In this document: one piece after another, positions 36,200 through 45,989 of the stretch
How the letters are laid out: the number at the start of each line of letters is the position of its first letter
Position numbering within the stretch: position 1 is the stretch's first letter
DNA from: Clostridium beijerinckii HUN142
Lineage (GTDB): Bacteria; Bacillota; Clostridia; Clostridiales; Clostridiaceae
DNA length: 64,000 bases
Assembly: GCF_000621745.1 (NCBI RefSeq)
Contig: NZ_JHXK01000018.1
Location: 62,001 to 126,000 of the forward strand
Reading direction: 5' to 3'
The notes under the pieces: generated by a model
Databases searched by the model: none
What the model was told of the DNA's origin: nothing
The model's input: the letters and a program-made list of their open reading frames with translations, nothing else
Translations under genes and position numbers: made by a program

Positions 36200-37345
36200 C
36201 TATATTGCTAAAACGTCATTATATGCCTTTTCTATCTTTTCTAATAAGTCATTATCATCGATATTAGCAACTTCTGCTATCGCTCCTTTTACGCCCTTTT
36301 CTTTTATTAATTCTTGTAGTTTTACACTTTGTGTATCTTCTTGATTATTGTAGTGTAATGCTGCACCTACTCCTAGTAATAAATTGTCAACGCTTAAGTC
36401 AAATCCTCTAGCAGTCATTAATGGTTTTATTAATCTATCACTATCACTTAATTTTCTAAGTGGTTCTCTTCCAACTCTTGATACATCATCTTTTAAGTAA
36501 GGATTTTTGAATCTTCCAATAATCTTATCTATATATTTGAAGTGAGCTTCTTTATCAAATTTATGCTTTTCTACTAAGCCCATTCCACTTTCTGTCATTG
36601 CTTTCTTAACAACATTATATATTTTTTCATCAGCTATACTTTCATCTATTGTTCCATAACCTTTTAAATTTCCTATATATGCTGTAATTGCATGACCAGT
36701 ATTTAATGTGAATAGCTTTCTTTCTATATAAGCCATTAAATTATCTGCTAAGTTCATTCCTTCAATTGCTGGAATACTTCCTTTGAATGCTTTTTCTTCA
36801 ACATTCCATTCATAGAATTTTTCAACTACTACATCTAGAATGTTTTCACTCTTAACTGGTGGAACAATTCTATCTACAGAGCAATCTGGGAATCCAACAA
36901 ATTCTTCTAAATAAGCTTTTTCTTCCTCGCTTAGGCATTTTTCAACTTCTGCTTTTAATTGAGAACTTGCTTTTATTGCATTTTCACATGCAATTATATT
37001 TAATGGTGTTTTGATTCCTGCTTCTTTTCTAAGTTGTATTCCCTTAGCTATTGTTGGAGCTATTCTTGGTAATACAACAAGACCTACTGCTGTTGTTATA
37101 ATTTCAGCTTCTTTTATTTCATCTAAAATTTCATCATTTATAGAAATAACTCCGCTTATGTTTTCAACTACTATTTCTTCACAATTTACATCCATCACAT
37201 GTATTGTATATTTTTTATCTTCATTGATTTTATCAATTACTTCTTTATTTACATCAGCAAATACTACGTGATATCCTGCTTTTGAAAGTAATGCACCTAT
37301 GAATCCTCTTCCTATGTTTCCTGCACCGAATTGAATTGCTTTCAT
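36200..37345 (-). CDS. mtlD: Mannitol-1-phosphate 5-dehydrogenase
   Basis: 381 residues. Oxidises mannitol-1-phosphate to fructose-6-phosphate with NAD+, in the cytoplasm. The N-terminal Rossmann motif AIQFGAGNIGRGFIG is at residues 3-17. The catalytic region holds NTGHAITAYIGNLKGY, and KFDKEAHFKYIDKIIGRF and SRVGREPLRKL follow. Length is typical (about 380). It is the last gene of mtlR-mtlF-mtlD, one base after the mtlF stop, with a hairpin after it. Confidence 0.97.
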   Translation of the reverse strand: MKAIQFGAGNIGRGFIGALLSKAGYHVVFADVNKEVIDKINEDKKYTIHVMDVNCEEIVVENISGVISINDEILDEIKEAEIITTAVGLVVLPRIAPTIAKGIQLRKEAGIKTPLNIIACENAIKASSQLKAEVEKCLSEEEKAYLEEFVGFPDCSVDRIVPPVKSENILDVVVEKFYEWNVEEKAFKGSIPAIEGMNLADNLMAYIERKLFTLNTGHAITAYIGNLKGYGTIDESIADEKIYNVVKKAMTESGMGLVEKHKFDKEAHFKYIDKIIGRFKNPYLKDDVSRVGREPLRKLSDSDRLIKPLMTARGFDLSVDNLLLGVGAALHYNNQEDTQSVKLQELIKEKGVKGAIAEVANIDDNDLLEKIEKAYNDVLAI

Positions 37346-37346
37346 A

Positions 37347-37787
37347 TTACATTTCTCCTTCTTCTATAATCTCCATTATTTCTTCTGGTGTCTTTGCTTT
37401 TCTAAGTCTTTCAACATTTTCTTCATATTGAATAGTTAAAGCTATCTTTGATAATATCTCCATATGTTCATCGCCTTTTCCTGCTATTCCTATTACTATA
37501 TAAGCAGTATTGCCTTCACCAAAATCTACACCATTAGGGTATTGGGCTATAACTATTCCTGTTTCAAGTATTTCTTTCTTGTATTCATTCATACCATGAG
37601 GAATAGCAACACCATTTCCCATATAAGTTGTAACTTCTTCTTCTCTAGCTTTCATTCCCTCTATATAATTATCTTTAACGTATCCTCCATTAATTAAAAG
37701 TCTACCAACTCTTTCTATCGCCTTGTCCTTAGATTCTGACGCAACATTTAATACTATTCCTTCTTTTACTAAAATTCCTTTTTCCAT
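37347..37787 (-). CDS. mtlF: PTS mannitol-specific EIIA component
   Basis: 146 residues, a free-standing EIIA of the mannitol/fructose class that passes phosphate from HPr to EIIB of MtlA. The phosphorylated residue is His64 in GNGVAIPHGMNEYK. The C-terminus (MEILSKIALTIQYEENVERL) fits the PTS_EIIA_2 fold. It overlaps the stop of mtlR by one base (TAATG), implying translational coupling, and abuts mtlD. In many other bacteria this domain is fused to MtlA; MtlA here lacks it, so the two genes complement each other. Confidence 0.96.
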   Translation of the reverse strand: MEKGILVKEGIVLNVASESKDKAIERVGRLLINGGYVKDNYIEGMKAREEEVTTYMGNGVAIPHGMNEYKKEILETGIVIAQYPNGVDFGEGNTAYIVIGIAGKGDEHMEILSKIALTIQYEENVERLRKAKTPEEIMEIIEEGEM

Positions 37788-39838
37788 TAGTCTTCCTCCT
37801 CGTTATTTATAATATTAATTAAATAATCTCTAATATCTATAGTGTTACTTAGTCTTAGCATTTCAACAAATTCTTTCTTTTCTATTAATGAAACGCTTAT
37901 TTTTCCAAGAATCTTAAGTATATAATTACTTTCAGTATTTCTTGCAAACATTACTATAAAGGTATCTACATCTTCTGTGGAAAATCCTATACTCTTCATA
38001 GATAAAGGTTTATTTATTCTATACACTCCTACAAATGGAGCAGTTATTGTATCACTTCTTGTGTGTATAAGGGCTACATGAGTTCCCGGAATTACAACAT
38101 TTCCATTTTCCTCTCTCTTAAATATAAGATCCCTTATTACCTCTTTATCTGTTCCAATATCAATCTTGTGAATATCATCCACTATATAATTTATTAAATT
38201 AATAAATGAATCACTATCTGATTTTTTTAGCTGAAAATTCTTAACCATCGTATTAGCTAATTCATATTCGTGATTTGTCACTGTATTATCTTTTGTTTGA
38301 GCAAATAATTCTAGTTCTCTTTCATTATTACTAGCTTTAAAGTTAGAAATAAAATTACTTATATTCTCTATATCCACTTCAGTCATAAAGTGAGAAACAA
38401 CAATTAGGTTATGTTTTATTTTCAAGTTTACAGGAACAGTGGATAGGATCAAATCATATTTATTTTTATCAATTATACTATTAATGTCATGTAAGGATAC
38501 CACATCAATAACATTGATTTCATTAAATATAGACTTTACTTTACTACATAGTATTCTTGCAGTACCTATGCCACTTGGACATAAAACAAGTGCTTTTATA
38601 TTCTTTGACATCGCCTGTTGCTTTTGTACTGCAACAGCAATATGCATTGTTATATATCCAACCTCTTCTGGAGGAATCTTAAAATTGTACCTAGAGAATA
38701 TTAATCTGCAAGTATTTTTTATAATTTTATATAACTCTGAATAATGTTCCTTTATTTCATTAATCAAAGGATTTATAACTTTTAATCCTAAATTCAACAT
38801 ATAAAATGTTTGTTTAAAATGTTGAGTCAAATCTCTTATTAACTGCTCATCCTTAGTAATATCAACATATATCTTTTTTGATATTTCCTCTGTAACTTCT
38901 TTAGCAATGTTCTCATAGTTAATATCTGATTCTATAAGATGCTTGTTGTTAAAAAAGTACTTGTAATCACTTAAATATAAACATAGGTAAACAAGTTCAT
39001 CTTCACATATATCTATATTATTCTTTTGTAATAGGTTACCTAAATATTGTATTTTTCTATATTCCTCTAAAGATAATATACTATTTTTAATCTCCTGAGG
39101 TAAATATATAATTTCTCCATTTTTTGTCTTTTTTATAGATAGCAATACCTGGATAAACAAACTAAAATATTTAACATCATTTCCTTTAAGATAATCAAAA
39201 TCTATATCTTTTAGTATATCTTTTACTAATTGAATGGCTTCATTCCCAAAAACAATGTTAAACAAAGTTTTAACTATTGGATCAACTTTTTCATCATAAA
39301 GAAAAGCTATTAAATCTTCAAAAGGTTTAAAATCAAAGAATAGTTCTACTAATGCATTTCTCTTGTTCCACTCTGATCCTTGAATACTTATCCCATAGCT
39401 ACGCTTTCTAATCACACATAAATTCTTAGATATTAGCCTTTCTTCAATATTGTCTATATCAAGGCTTATACTTCCCATTACAACATTGAACTTATGACAA
39501 AAGTACGAAGCTTTTAGTGGCTCATTACTAACTAATAGTTCACATATGATAACTATTTGTCTCTGTTCTTTACTTAATAGCCAAGGAATCGGAACCATAT
39601 CTAATGATTTCTTTATTTCCTCTATATTTTCTTTATTACCTGAAATACTTAAATTCATATTTTCGTCATTAAATATAGTTATACTATTCTTCTTTAATCT
39701 TTTATTAATAGAAGAAAGTTCTCTTAAAATAGTTCTCTCACTTATGTCAAGATCTTTATGAAGCCGTTTTATATTAAAAGTTCCTTCATTTAATACTGTA
39801 CTTAATATGAATTGTTGTCTAGGCGTTAAATTATTCAT
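37787..39838 (-). CDS. mtlR: Mannitol operon activator MtlR (BglG/PRD family)
   Basis: 683 residues. Order: N-terminal helix-turn-helix (RQQFILSTVLNEGTFNIKRL, then DISERTILRELSSINKRL), two PRD domains (about 190-290 and 300-410) with phosphorylatable His, an EIIB-like domain (ALVLCPSGIGTARILCSK, Cys in LCPSG), and a C-terminal EIIA-like domain (VVIPGTHVALIHTRSD). Phosphorylation by HPr and EIIB tunes its activity; it should activate the mtl promoters in the presence of mannitol. No signs of truncation. A 540-bp gap holding an mtlA fossil separates it from mtlA. Confidence 0.94.
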   Translation of the reverse strand: MNNLTPRQQFILSTVLNEGTFNIKRLHKDLDISERTILRELSSINKRLKKNSITIFNDENMNLSISGNKENIEEIKKSLDMVPIPWLLSKEQRQIVIICELLVSNEPLKASYFCHKFNVVMGSISLDIDNIEERLISKNLCVIRKRSYGISIQGSEWNKRNALVELFFDFKPFEDLIAFLYDEKVDPIVKTLFNIVFGNEAIQLVKDILKDIDFDYLKGNDVKYFSLFIQVLLSIKKTKNGEIIYLPQEIKNSILSLEEYRKIQYLGNLLQKNNIDICEDELVYLCLYLSDYKYFFNNKHLIESDINYENIAKEVTEEISKKIYVDITKDEQLIRDLTQHFKQTFYMLNLGLKVINPLINEIKEHYSELYKIIKNTCRLIFSRYNFKIPPEEVGYITMHIAVAVQKQQAMSKNIKALVLCPSGIGTARILCSKVKSIFNEINVIDVVSLHDINSIIDKNKYDLILSTVPVNLKIKHNLIVVSHFMTEVDIENISNFISNFKASNNERELELFAQTKDNTVTNHEYELANTMVKNFQLKKSDSDSFINLINYIVDDIHKIDIGTDKEVIRDLIFKREENGNVVIPGTHVALIHTRSDTITAPFVGVYRINKPLSMKSIGFSTEDVDTFIVMFARNTESNYILKILGKISVSLIEKKEFVEMLRLSNTIDIRDYLINIINNEEED

Positions 39839-39899
39839 AATATCTCACCTGATTTATCTATTATTTTGTATATATTGATAGACTGATCATATCTATAAC

Positions 39900-40145
39900 A
39901 ATTAATTTTAACTTGAAGTAGAATCTTCAGATGTCATTAGATTTTAAATTTCTTAAATTCTTTTAAAAATAGATTTTCCTATTAAAGAAGATCCCATACA
40001 CACATCTTAAATAAAACTGCTAATTTAAAGTTAATAACCCTTTGCATCATAAACGTTATCATCAGATCTACCAGTTTATCCAAAGTTCAAGCTGGAAGTC
40101 ACTTTGTCTAAATAAAGTTTTATATAATAAAACCTCCTATTTAAT
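39900..40145 (-). pseudogene. Fossil of a second mtlA gene
   Basis: Read leftward, the stretch keeps an mtlA-like ribosome site and start region, AGGAGGTTTTATTATATAAA at about 40139-40120, against TGGAGGTTTTATTATGGAAA of mtlA; the ATG is lost. It then jumps to an EIIB remnant (about 40025-39910) reading CMGSSLIGKSIFKRI with stops, against [19 protein letters not shown] of MtlA. Nucleotides around AGAAGATCCCATAC (plus strand) are identical. The large EIIC part is deleted. Not functional. Confidence 0.7.
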
Positions 40146-40175
40146 TACTATAAATTATTGCTTCTTTCAATATAT

Positions 40176-40258
40176 ATATTACTCTATATGAAACATCCTT
40201 TCAATTCAAACAAGTTCAAAACTGTGATACATTTCTAATGACAAATTTAAAATTTAAC
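40176..40258 (-). promoter_or_regulatory. Promoter and operator-like element upstream of the mtlA fossil and mtlR
   Basis: On the minus strand: AAATTTGTCATT, then a spacer, TTTGAACTTG, TTGAAA (-35, 40204-40199), 17 bases, TAATAT (-10, 40181-40176). It closely matches the mtlA promoter region and probably now drives mtlR-mtlF-mtlD. Confidence 0.6.
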
Positions 40259-40302
40259 TATTATTCACTCTTATCTCTACTATTTTATTAAATAAAAAAA
40301 TA

Positions 40303-40332
40303 GTATTGGCAAATGAATTCATTTACCAATAC
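40303..40332 (-). terminator. mtlA terminator
   Basis: A 30-base palindrome with one mismatch centred on GAATTC, followed on the minus strand by a run of seven Ts. It separates mtlA from the fossil and mtlR. Confidence 0.9.
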
Positions 40333-40377
40333 CTAAAAGTTATATTATTGAAATCTCTTTTACTAATTAATCTCTTA

Positions 40378-41787
40378 TTATTTTAATGTGTTAATAAACT
40401 CATCATACTTAGAACGATCTAAGAAATTCTTAACTGTAATTATATTAGCAGTTTTAGCTGATTTTCTTGCTCTTTCAACTAAGTTTTCTTGAGTAAATAC
40501 AACATCTGCTTCTTGTGGAATGCTATCAACTGATGAATGCTTAACTCCAACATCAGTAATTCCAGCATCTTTTAATGCTTTCTTAAGAATAGATTCTCCC
40601 ATTGCAGAAGATCCCATACCTGCATCACAAGCAAAAACTATTAATTTAACATCAGCTTTTGATACATTAACTACAGTTTCTGAAGCTTTTGCACCTTTGC
40701 TTTCTGCTTTCATACCTTTCATCTTAGCTTGAGCTTCTTCAAGATTTTCTTCTTCTCCATTGTCCTTTGATGCCTTAAGAATTACTGATGCAACTAAGAA
40801 TGATACAATTGTTCCTACTGCAACGCCTCCTAAAACTCCTAAATATGAATCACTTGCTGTCATAGTCAATACTGCAAATATACTTCCTGGAGATGCTGCT
40901 GCTCTAAGACCTGCATGAGTTAATACAAAAACTAAATCTGCACATATTCCACCAGCTATTGCTGCTAGTATTAATACTGGTTTCATTAAAATGTAAGGGA
41001 AATATATTTCATGTATTCCTCCAAGGAAGTGAATTATTATAGCTCCTGGAGCTGATTGTTTTGCATTTCCTTTTCCGAATAAAGTATAAGCTAAAAGTAT
41101 ACCAAGTCCTGGACCTGGATTTGCTTCAAGTAAGAAGAATATTGACTTACCAACTTCTTGTGCTTGTTGTACTCCAAGTGGAGTTAATATTCCATGATTA
41201 ATTGCATTGTTTAAGAATAATATCTTAGCAGGCTCAATAAATATGTCTATTAATGGTAAAAGACCCATATTTGTAACTACAGTTGCTAAACTTCCTAAAC
41301 CATTTGAAAATGCAGTAACTACTGGTTCAATACAAGTATATGCTAAAATTGATACAAGTCCACCAAAAATACCAGCTGAAAAGTTATTAACTAACATTTC
41401 AAAACCTGTTGGAATTTTTCCTTCAAATAATTGGTCAACCTTCTTGATAACATATCCACCAAAAGGTCCCATAATCATTGCTCCTAAGAACATTGGAATA
41501 GAAGCACCGATTACAACACCTGCTGTAGCTATTGCACCAACAACGCCACCTCTGTGTCCGTATACCATTTTACCACCAGTATAACCAATAAGTAATGGCA
41601 ACAAATACTTTATCATTGGATCTACTAGCTTGCTTAAATATTCATTTGGCATCCAACCTGTTGGAATGAATAAAGCTGTAATTAGACCCCAAGCAATAAA
41701 TGCACCAATGTTAGGTAATACCATACCGCTTAAAAAACTACCTAATCTTTGCACGCTTCCTTTAAGAGACGATTTGTTAGTTTCCAT
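40378..41787 (-). CDS. mtlA: PTS mannitol transporter EIICB (MtlA)
   Basis: 469 residues. The EIIC membrane channel (about 1-345) begins [20 protein letters not shown] and includes [15 protein letters not shown], the GGxHE-type substrate motif. A linker of Lys/Ala/Glu follows, then EIIB (about 380-469) with active Cys387 in [16 protein letters not shown]. It imports mannitol and phosphorylates it to mannitol-1-phosphate. EIIA is encoded separately (mtlF). GGAGG lies before the ATG. It is transcribed alone, ending in a terminator. Confidence 0.97.
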   Translation of the reverse strand: METNKSSLKGSVQRLGSFLSGMVLPNIGAFIAWGLITALFIPTGWMPNEYLSKLVDPMIKYLLPLLIGYTGGKMVYGHRGGVVGAIATAGVVIGASIPMFLGAMIMGPFGGYVIKKVDQLFEGKIPTGFEMLVNNFSAGIFGGLVSILAYTCIEPVVTAFSNGLGSLATVVTNMGLLPLIDIFIEPAKILFLNNAINHGILTPLGVQQAQEVGKSIFFLLEANPGPGLGILLAYTLFGKGNAKQSAPGAIIIHFLGGIHEIYFPYILMKPVLILAAIAGGICADLVFVLTHAGLRAAASPGSIFAVLTMTASDSYLGVLGGVAVGTIVSFLVASVILKASKDNGEEENLEEAQAKMKGMKAESKGAKASETVVNVSKADVKLIVFACDAGMGSSAMGESILKKALKDAGITDVGVKHSSVDSIPQEADVVFTQENLVERARKSAKTANIITVKNFLDRSKYDEFINTLK

Positions 41788-41844
41788 AATAAAACCTCCA
41801 TCTATTTTTATTTATATAATTTATTATTAGTTCTTTCATTTACT

Positions 41845-41935
41845 ATCTTAAACTATGAAGAATACCTTTTCAATTTAAACAACTTCAAATTTGAGTGACG
41901 TTTTCAATGACAAATTTAAAGTTAATGTTAAACTG
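41845..41935 (-). promoter_or_regulatory. mtlA promoter and candidate MtlR operator
   Basis: On the minus strand: AAATTTGTCATT, then ACGTCAC, TTTGAAGTTG, TTGAAA (-35, 41873-41868), 17-base spacer, TAAGAT (-10, 41850-41845). TTGTCATT with GTCAC recalls the TTGNCACA half-site of Bacillus MtlR operators. The whole block is repeated at 40176-40258. Confidence 0.65.
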
Positions 41936-42378
41936 TTGAAAATACATGGTTATAGCCTAAAATGATCGAAAAGAAAGCATACTTTTATTATCTTTACAAA
42001 ACAAAAAAATATACTTAGTAAGTGTTTTAAACCTATTAAGTATATTAAATATTACTTCAATTAAATTTCGAGCAATTGGCTAAAGCCTGAATTTTTTTAA
42101 ATATATCAAACTAGCTGTTAATTTATTTGCATTTGCACTTTTATCTGCTTAGTACTTATTGCAATCACTCATATACTCATATATTGATCTATAGTAACAC
42201 CATCACTCAATATAGGCGATATAGAATCATCAAATGTATTTCTTTAGGTATTAAAGTCATACTAATTTACCTTTTTCTATCAGAATCATTATAAATCAAT
42301 AATCCTCATCTATTGTCTTCAATTTATCAATAGTTTATAATTTACTAATATACCACCTCGGGAAGGATTTGTTTTAAT
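41936..42378. other. AT-rich intergenic region with a possible gene relic
   Basis: No intact gene. On the minus strand at about 42050-42250 there are codon-like stretches in two frames broken by stops (for example TFDDSISPILSDGVTIDQY and KSANANKLTASLIYLKKF). They may be a decayed gene of unknown type. Confidence 0.3.
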
Positions 42379-42864
42379 ATGGAAAAAGAAAATTTATTTA
42401 AAGTTGCAGATTCCTTAGTTAGCTTTTTATGGATTATTCAAAGTAATATATTCAAAGTACAAGATATGTCTAAAATTTTTCAATCATTACATGAAAATGA
42501 CAAACAATGTTGCTCTGATTTTTCTATTCCTCCTTCACATGCTAGAGTTATATTCTATCTTTTGCACAGCAATTCATCTCCTATTTCTCAAATAGCAGAT
42601 AATATAGGTATATCAAAATCCAACATGACTCCAATTATAGATAACCTCATTAATTATGAACTAGTTAATAGATACCCGGACCCTAATGATAGAAGGATTC
42701 TTAGAGTTGAGCTAACACCAAAAGCTTATGATTTACTGAATTCTCTCCGTAATGCCATTTGTAATTCTTTTGCTGAAAAAATCTCTTCTCTTTCTGATGA
42801 TGAAGTAATTACATTAGATTATTCCATAATAAACCTTATAAATATATTAAAAAAATTAAAATAA
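42379..42864 (+). CDS. MarR-family regulator
   Basis: 161 residues, a winged-helix repressor. Recognition helix region: SPISQIADNIGISKSNMTPI; wing: NRYPDPNDRRILRVELTPKA with the DxR/DRR motif typical of MarR proteins; dimer helices at both ends. A Cys-Cys pair (QCCSD, near residue 46) might sense oxidants, but this is only a possibility. GGGAAGGA lies upstream at a longish spacing. It faces the methionine-type operon (convergent) and is divergent from mtlA. No operator identified. Confidence 0.88.
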   Translation: MEKENLFKVADSLVSFLWIIQSNIFKVQDMSKIFQSLHENDKQCCSDFSIPPSHARVIFYLLHSNSSPISQIADNIGISKSNMTPIIDNLINYELVNRYPDPNDRRILRVELTPKAYDLLNSLRNAICNSFAEKISSLSDDEVITLDYSIINLINILKKLK

Positions 42865-42980
42865 TGCTTTCCTAATTCTCTGCTTACATAAAGGATATTT
42901 TCTAAATTATAATATTCGATTAATCCTAGTTTTTCTTCATTGCATCAAATTTAATGGAATTGTTCCTCTAATCGAAAGCA

Positions 42981-43015
42981 TGAAAAAGGATGATTATATA
43001 AATTACCCTTTTTCA
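42981..43015. terminator. Terminator between marR and the transsulfuration genes
   Basis: A 9-bp perfect stem (42981-42989 with 43007-43015) made of A- and T-tracts, so it can act on both converging transcripts. Confidence 0.6.
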
Positions 43016-43052
43016 TCAACTTTATAGCTACTTAACTTTATTCCTATAATTT

Positions 43053-44189
43053 TTATTTTTCTATTGCTTCTCTAAATGACTCTATTAAATCATCTATATC
43101 TTCTAATCCCACTGATACTCTTATCAATGTATCTGTTATTCCAAGCTCTTCTCTTTCTTCTTTTGGAATTGAAGCATGACTCATCTTAGCTGGATATGAG
43201 ACTATAGTTTCAACACTACCTAAACTAACGGCTACTGCTACATTCTTTACATTATTTAAAAATATTTTTGTTCTTTCGAATGTTTTAAATTTAAATGATA
43301 ATACAGCACCTGCCCCATCCGCTTGTTCTAAATGTAGTTCTCTTCCTTCCATAGAAGGTAATCCAAGATAATATACTTTTTCAACTTCTTCTCTAGATTC
43401 AAGCCATTCTGCTAACTTTTGAGCACTTTTTTGAAGTGCATCTAGTCTAACTTTTAATGTTTTAATACCTCTAACCAAAAGCCACGAGTCTTGTGGTCCA
43501 AGTACTGCCCCAAAAGTATTTTGTATTTGATAAACTCGATCTCCTAGTTCCTTTGTTTTAGTTACAACAAGACCTGCTATGACATCACTATGCCCTCCAA
43601 GAAACTTAGTTGCACTGTGAACAACAATATCCACTCCTAGCTCAATAGGTCTTTGCAGATATGGTGACATAAATGTATTATCCACTATAGTTATTGCCCC
43701 ATTTTCTTTAGCTAGCCTACTAGCTGTTCTTAAATCTATAACTTTTAGCAGTGGATTTGAAGGTGTCTCTAAATAAAGCCCTTTAGTATTTTCTTTAAAT
43801 GCTTTTTCTATCTCTTCAATATTTGATGCATCTACAAAAGTGAATTCTATATTGAATCTTGAGAATAATTTTGTAGTAGCTCTATATGTTCCCCCATATA
43901 CATCTCCACATATTATAATATGATCTCCTGCAGAGAATATCGATAATACTGAGCAAATAGCTGCCATTCCTGATGCAAATGCAAATCCGCACTCACCACC
44001 TTCAAGTTCTGCAATTAATTTCTCTACTACGTCTCTAGTTGGATTACCTGATCTTGCATAATCATATTTTCCGAAGTTCTCTATATCAAATTGGTGAAAT
44101 GTTGATGTCTGATATATTGGAGTGCTTACTGATCCTGTTGCCGGATCTATATCTCCACTTGCATGTATTAATTTAGTTCCAAAATTCAT
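43053..44189 (-). CDS. Cys/Met-metabolism PLP enzyme (cystathionine lyase/synthase type)
   Basis: 378 residues of the Cys_Met_Meta_PP family. The PLP lysine lies in VVHSATKFLGGHSDV, preceded by TIVDNTFMSPYLQRP. Other family motifs are YDYARSGNPTRDVVEKLIAELEGG and SLGSVETIVSYPAKMSHA. Members act as cystathionine beta- or gamma-lyase, cystathionine gamma-synthase or O-acetylhomoserine thiolyase; sequence alone does not separate them. Second gene of a SAM-I-controlled pair, 34 bases after its paralogue, which favours a methionine-synthesis role, possibly the beta-lyase (MetC) step. Confidence 0.9.
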   Translation of the reverse strand: MNFGTKLIHASGDIDPATGSVSTPIYQTSTFHQFDIENFGKYDYARSGNPTRDVVEKLIAELEGGECGFAFASGMAAICSVLSIFSAGDHIIICGDVYGGTYRATTKLFSRFNIEFTFVDASNIEEIEKAFKENTKGLYLETPSNPLLKVIDLRTASRLAKENGAITIVDNTFMSPYLQRPIELGVDIVVHSATKFLGGHSDVIAGLVVTKTKELGDRVYQIQNTFGAVLGPQDSWLLVRGIKTLKVRLDALQKSAQKLAEWLESREEVEKVYYLGLPSMEGRELHLEQADGAGAVLSFKFKTFERTKIFLNNVKNVAVAVSLGSVETIVSYPAKMSHASIPKEEREELGITDTLIRVSVGLEDIDDLIESFREAIEK

Positions 44190-44223
44190 ATTTAACGCCC
44201 CATTCTATTTTTTATTATAAATT

Positions 44224-45372
44224 CTATTTTCCTATAGCATTTTCTAAATCATTTAACAAATCTTCTACATTTTCTATTCCTACTGATAGTCTAAGTAGAT
44301 ATTCATCTACTCCAAGTCTTTGCTTAATTTCTTCTGGTATCTCTGAATGTGTTTGAGTAAATGGATATGTTATTAACGTCTCTACTCCCCCTAAGCTCTC
44401 TGCAAATCTTATTACTTTAACTCTTTCTAAAATTTTGGCAACTAATTCTTTTTCTTTTACTCTAAATGATAATGTTGCTCCAAAACCAGTTGATTGTTTT
44501 TTATTCAATTCATAGCCTTCAAAACCTTCTAACCCTACGTAATATACCTTCTCCACTTTAGGATTACCTTCTAAAAACTTAGCTATCTTAAGCGTATTTT
44601 CTTGTGACCTTTCCAACCTTATATGTAAAGTCTTTATCCCCCTTAAAATTAACCATGAATCAAAAGGAGATAAAGTTGCTCCTGTTGACATGTGAATTCT
44701 TCTGAGTTTTTCTAATATTTCTTCATCATTTGCTACTATGAATCCTGCAAGTAAATCATGATGCCCACCTAAAAACTTCGTTCCACTGTGAACTACTAAA
44801 TCTGCTCCTAGTTCTAGTGGTCTTTGATAGTACGGAGTTAAGAAAGTATTATCCACAATTAACAGTAAATTATTTGTTTTTGTTATTTCTGCAACTGCTT
44901 TTATATCTGTTACCTTCATCATAGGGTTAGATGGAGTTTCTATAAGTATTGCCTTTGTATTTTCTTTTATAGAATTCAATATATTTTTAGTAATTGTAGT
45001 ATCAATGAAGGTAGCTTCCAATCCAAAATCTCTAAAAATATCATCAAACAATCTATATGTCCCACCGTATAAATCATCAGATAAGATTATATGATCTCCA
45101 GACCTAAATAAATGTATACAGGCTGTAATTGCTGCAACTCCTGAAGAAAACCCTATCGCTGATTTTCCACCTTCTAAAACAGCTAATGTTTTTTCAGCTT
45201 CTTCCCTGGTTGGATTTTGAGCCCTTGCATAATCATATCCGGTGCTATTATTAAGACCATGATGTTTAAACGTAGCCGCCTGATATATCGGAAAGCTTAT
45301 AGCACCAGTTTCTTTATCTCCACCTGATACTCCACTGACTGCAATTGTTTCAAAAGATTTTTTTAAAGTCAT
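44224..45372 (-). CDS. Cys/Met-metabolism PLP enzyme, paralogue (cystathionine gamma-synthase type)
   Basis: 382 residues, a paralogue of the next gene. The PLP lysine is in LVVHSGTKFLGGHHDLLAG. YDYARAQNPTREEAEKTLAV and ESLGGVETLITYPFTQTHSE are also present. The KHHGLNN segment near residue 35 resembles clostridial cystathionine gamma-synthase or O-acetylhomoserine-type enzymes. First gene after the SAM riboswitch, the same order as metI-metC in Bacillus, so the pair may run homoserine ester to cystathionine to homocysteine, or the reverse direction to cysteine. Assignment to one reaction is inference. GGAGG precedes the ATG. Confidence 0.9.
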   Translation of the reverse strand: MTLKKSFETIAVSGVSGGDKETGAISFPIYQAATFKHHGLNNSTGYDYARAQNPTREEAEKTLAVLEGGKSAIGFSSGVAAITACIHLFRSGDHIILSDDLYGGTYRLFDDIFRDFGLEATFIDTTITKNILNSIKENTKAILIETPSNPMMKVTDIKAVAEITKTNNLLLIVDNTFLTPYYQRPLELGADLVVHSGTKFLGGHHDLLAGFIVANDEEILEKLRRIHMSTGATLSPFDSWLILRGIKTLHIRLERSQENTLKIAKFLEGNPKVEKVYYVGLEGFEGYELNKKQSTGFGATLSFRVKEKELVAKILERVKVIRFAESLGGVETLITYPFTQTHSEIPEEIKQRLGVDEYLLRLSVGIENVEDLLNDLENAIGK

Positions 45373-45440
45373 TATTTTGCCTCCTTAAATTTGCTTTGCT
45401 TAATGCATTACTTATTGCTAATATCAGAAATAATATTAAT

Positions 45441-45632
45441 AAAAAAAGCCACTTCCAAAACAAGAAGTGACTTTGTAGTCATATTATAAGTTCTACCAAA
45501 ACTTAATTCCTCTCATTTTTCAAGATATTCTCTTGCAGGATTTAGCACCAACGAAAAATTTATATATAAAACTTTTCAGGTTGCCGGGCTTCAAAGGGCC
45601 AGTCCCTCCACCGCTCTTAATAAGATTAACTT
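45441..45632 (-). ncRNA. SAM-I riboswitch (S-box) with terminator
   Basis: On the minus strand the aptamer reads CTTATTAAGAGCGGTGGAGG, GACTGGCCCTTTGAAGCCCG and GCAACC, the S-box consensus, then the GTTGGTGCTAAATCCTGCA arm. The expression platform ends in a terminator (45472-45441; stem GTCACTTC with GGAAGTGGC, then seven Ts). SAM binding should favour termination and turn off both transsulfuration-type genes. Confidence 0.96.
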
Positions 45633-45658
45633 ATCCAGATATTTTTTTGTTAATACTA

Positions 45659-45686
45659 ATTATACATAGTTACATGGACTTGTCAA
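45659..45686 (-). promoter_or_regulatory. Promoter of the SAM-I-controlled operon
   Basis: On the minus strand TTGACA (45686-45681), 16-base spacer, TATAAT (45664-45659), just upstream of the riboswitch. Confidence 0.8.
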
Positions 45687-45772
45687 TAATTATTAGTAAA
45701 AATATCGATTTTCTATGTAATTAGATTATTAAAATTTCATTATTACATAAAAATTTCTCCTGAATAAAAAAG

Positions 45773-45815
45773 AGATAACTATTTCAACTTTTAGCAAAAT
45801 TAAAATAGCTATCTT
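45773..45815 (-). terminator. Terminator of the ABC efflux operon
   Basis: A 12-bp stem with one mismatch (45773-45784 with 45803/4-45815) followed on the minus strand by six Ts. A second perfect 14-bp hairpin (45825-45838 with 45844-45857) precedes it. Confidence 0.75.
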
Positions 45816-45989
45816 CCCAAATTTGCCTATATAACATAAATCATATGTTATATAGGCGTTTTAAATAATACAGTTATTCTTTATAGAATTATCTGACTTG
45901 TACTATCTACTAATCTAAGATAAACTTCGATGAATTAAACTTATTAGAATATATATGCTTTATTTCTTATCTATTATTCTTTCATCTGT

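Noticed and set aside
44849-44857. Single exact DnaA box inside a transsulfuration gene
   Set aside because: Isolated; about one such match is expected by chance in this window.
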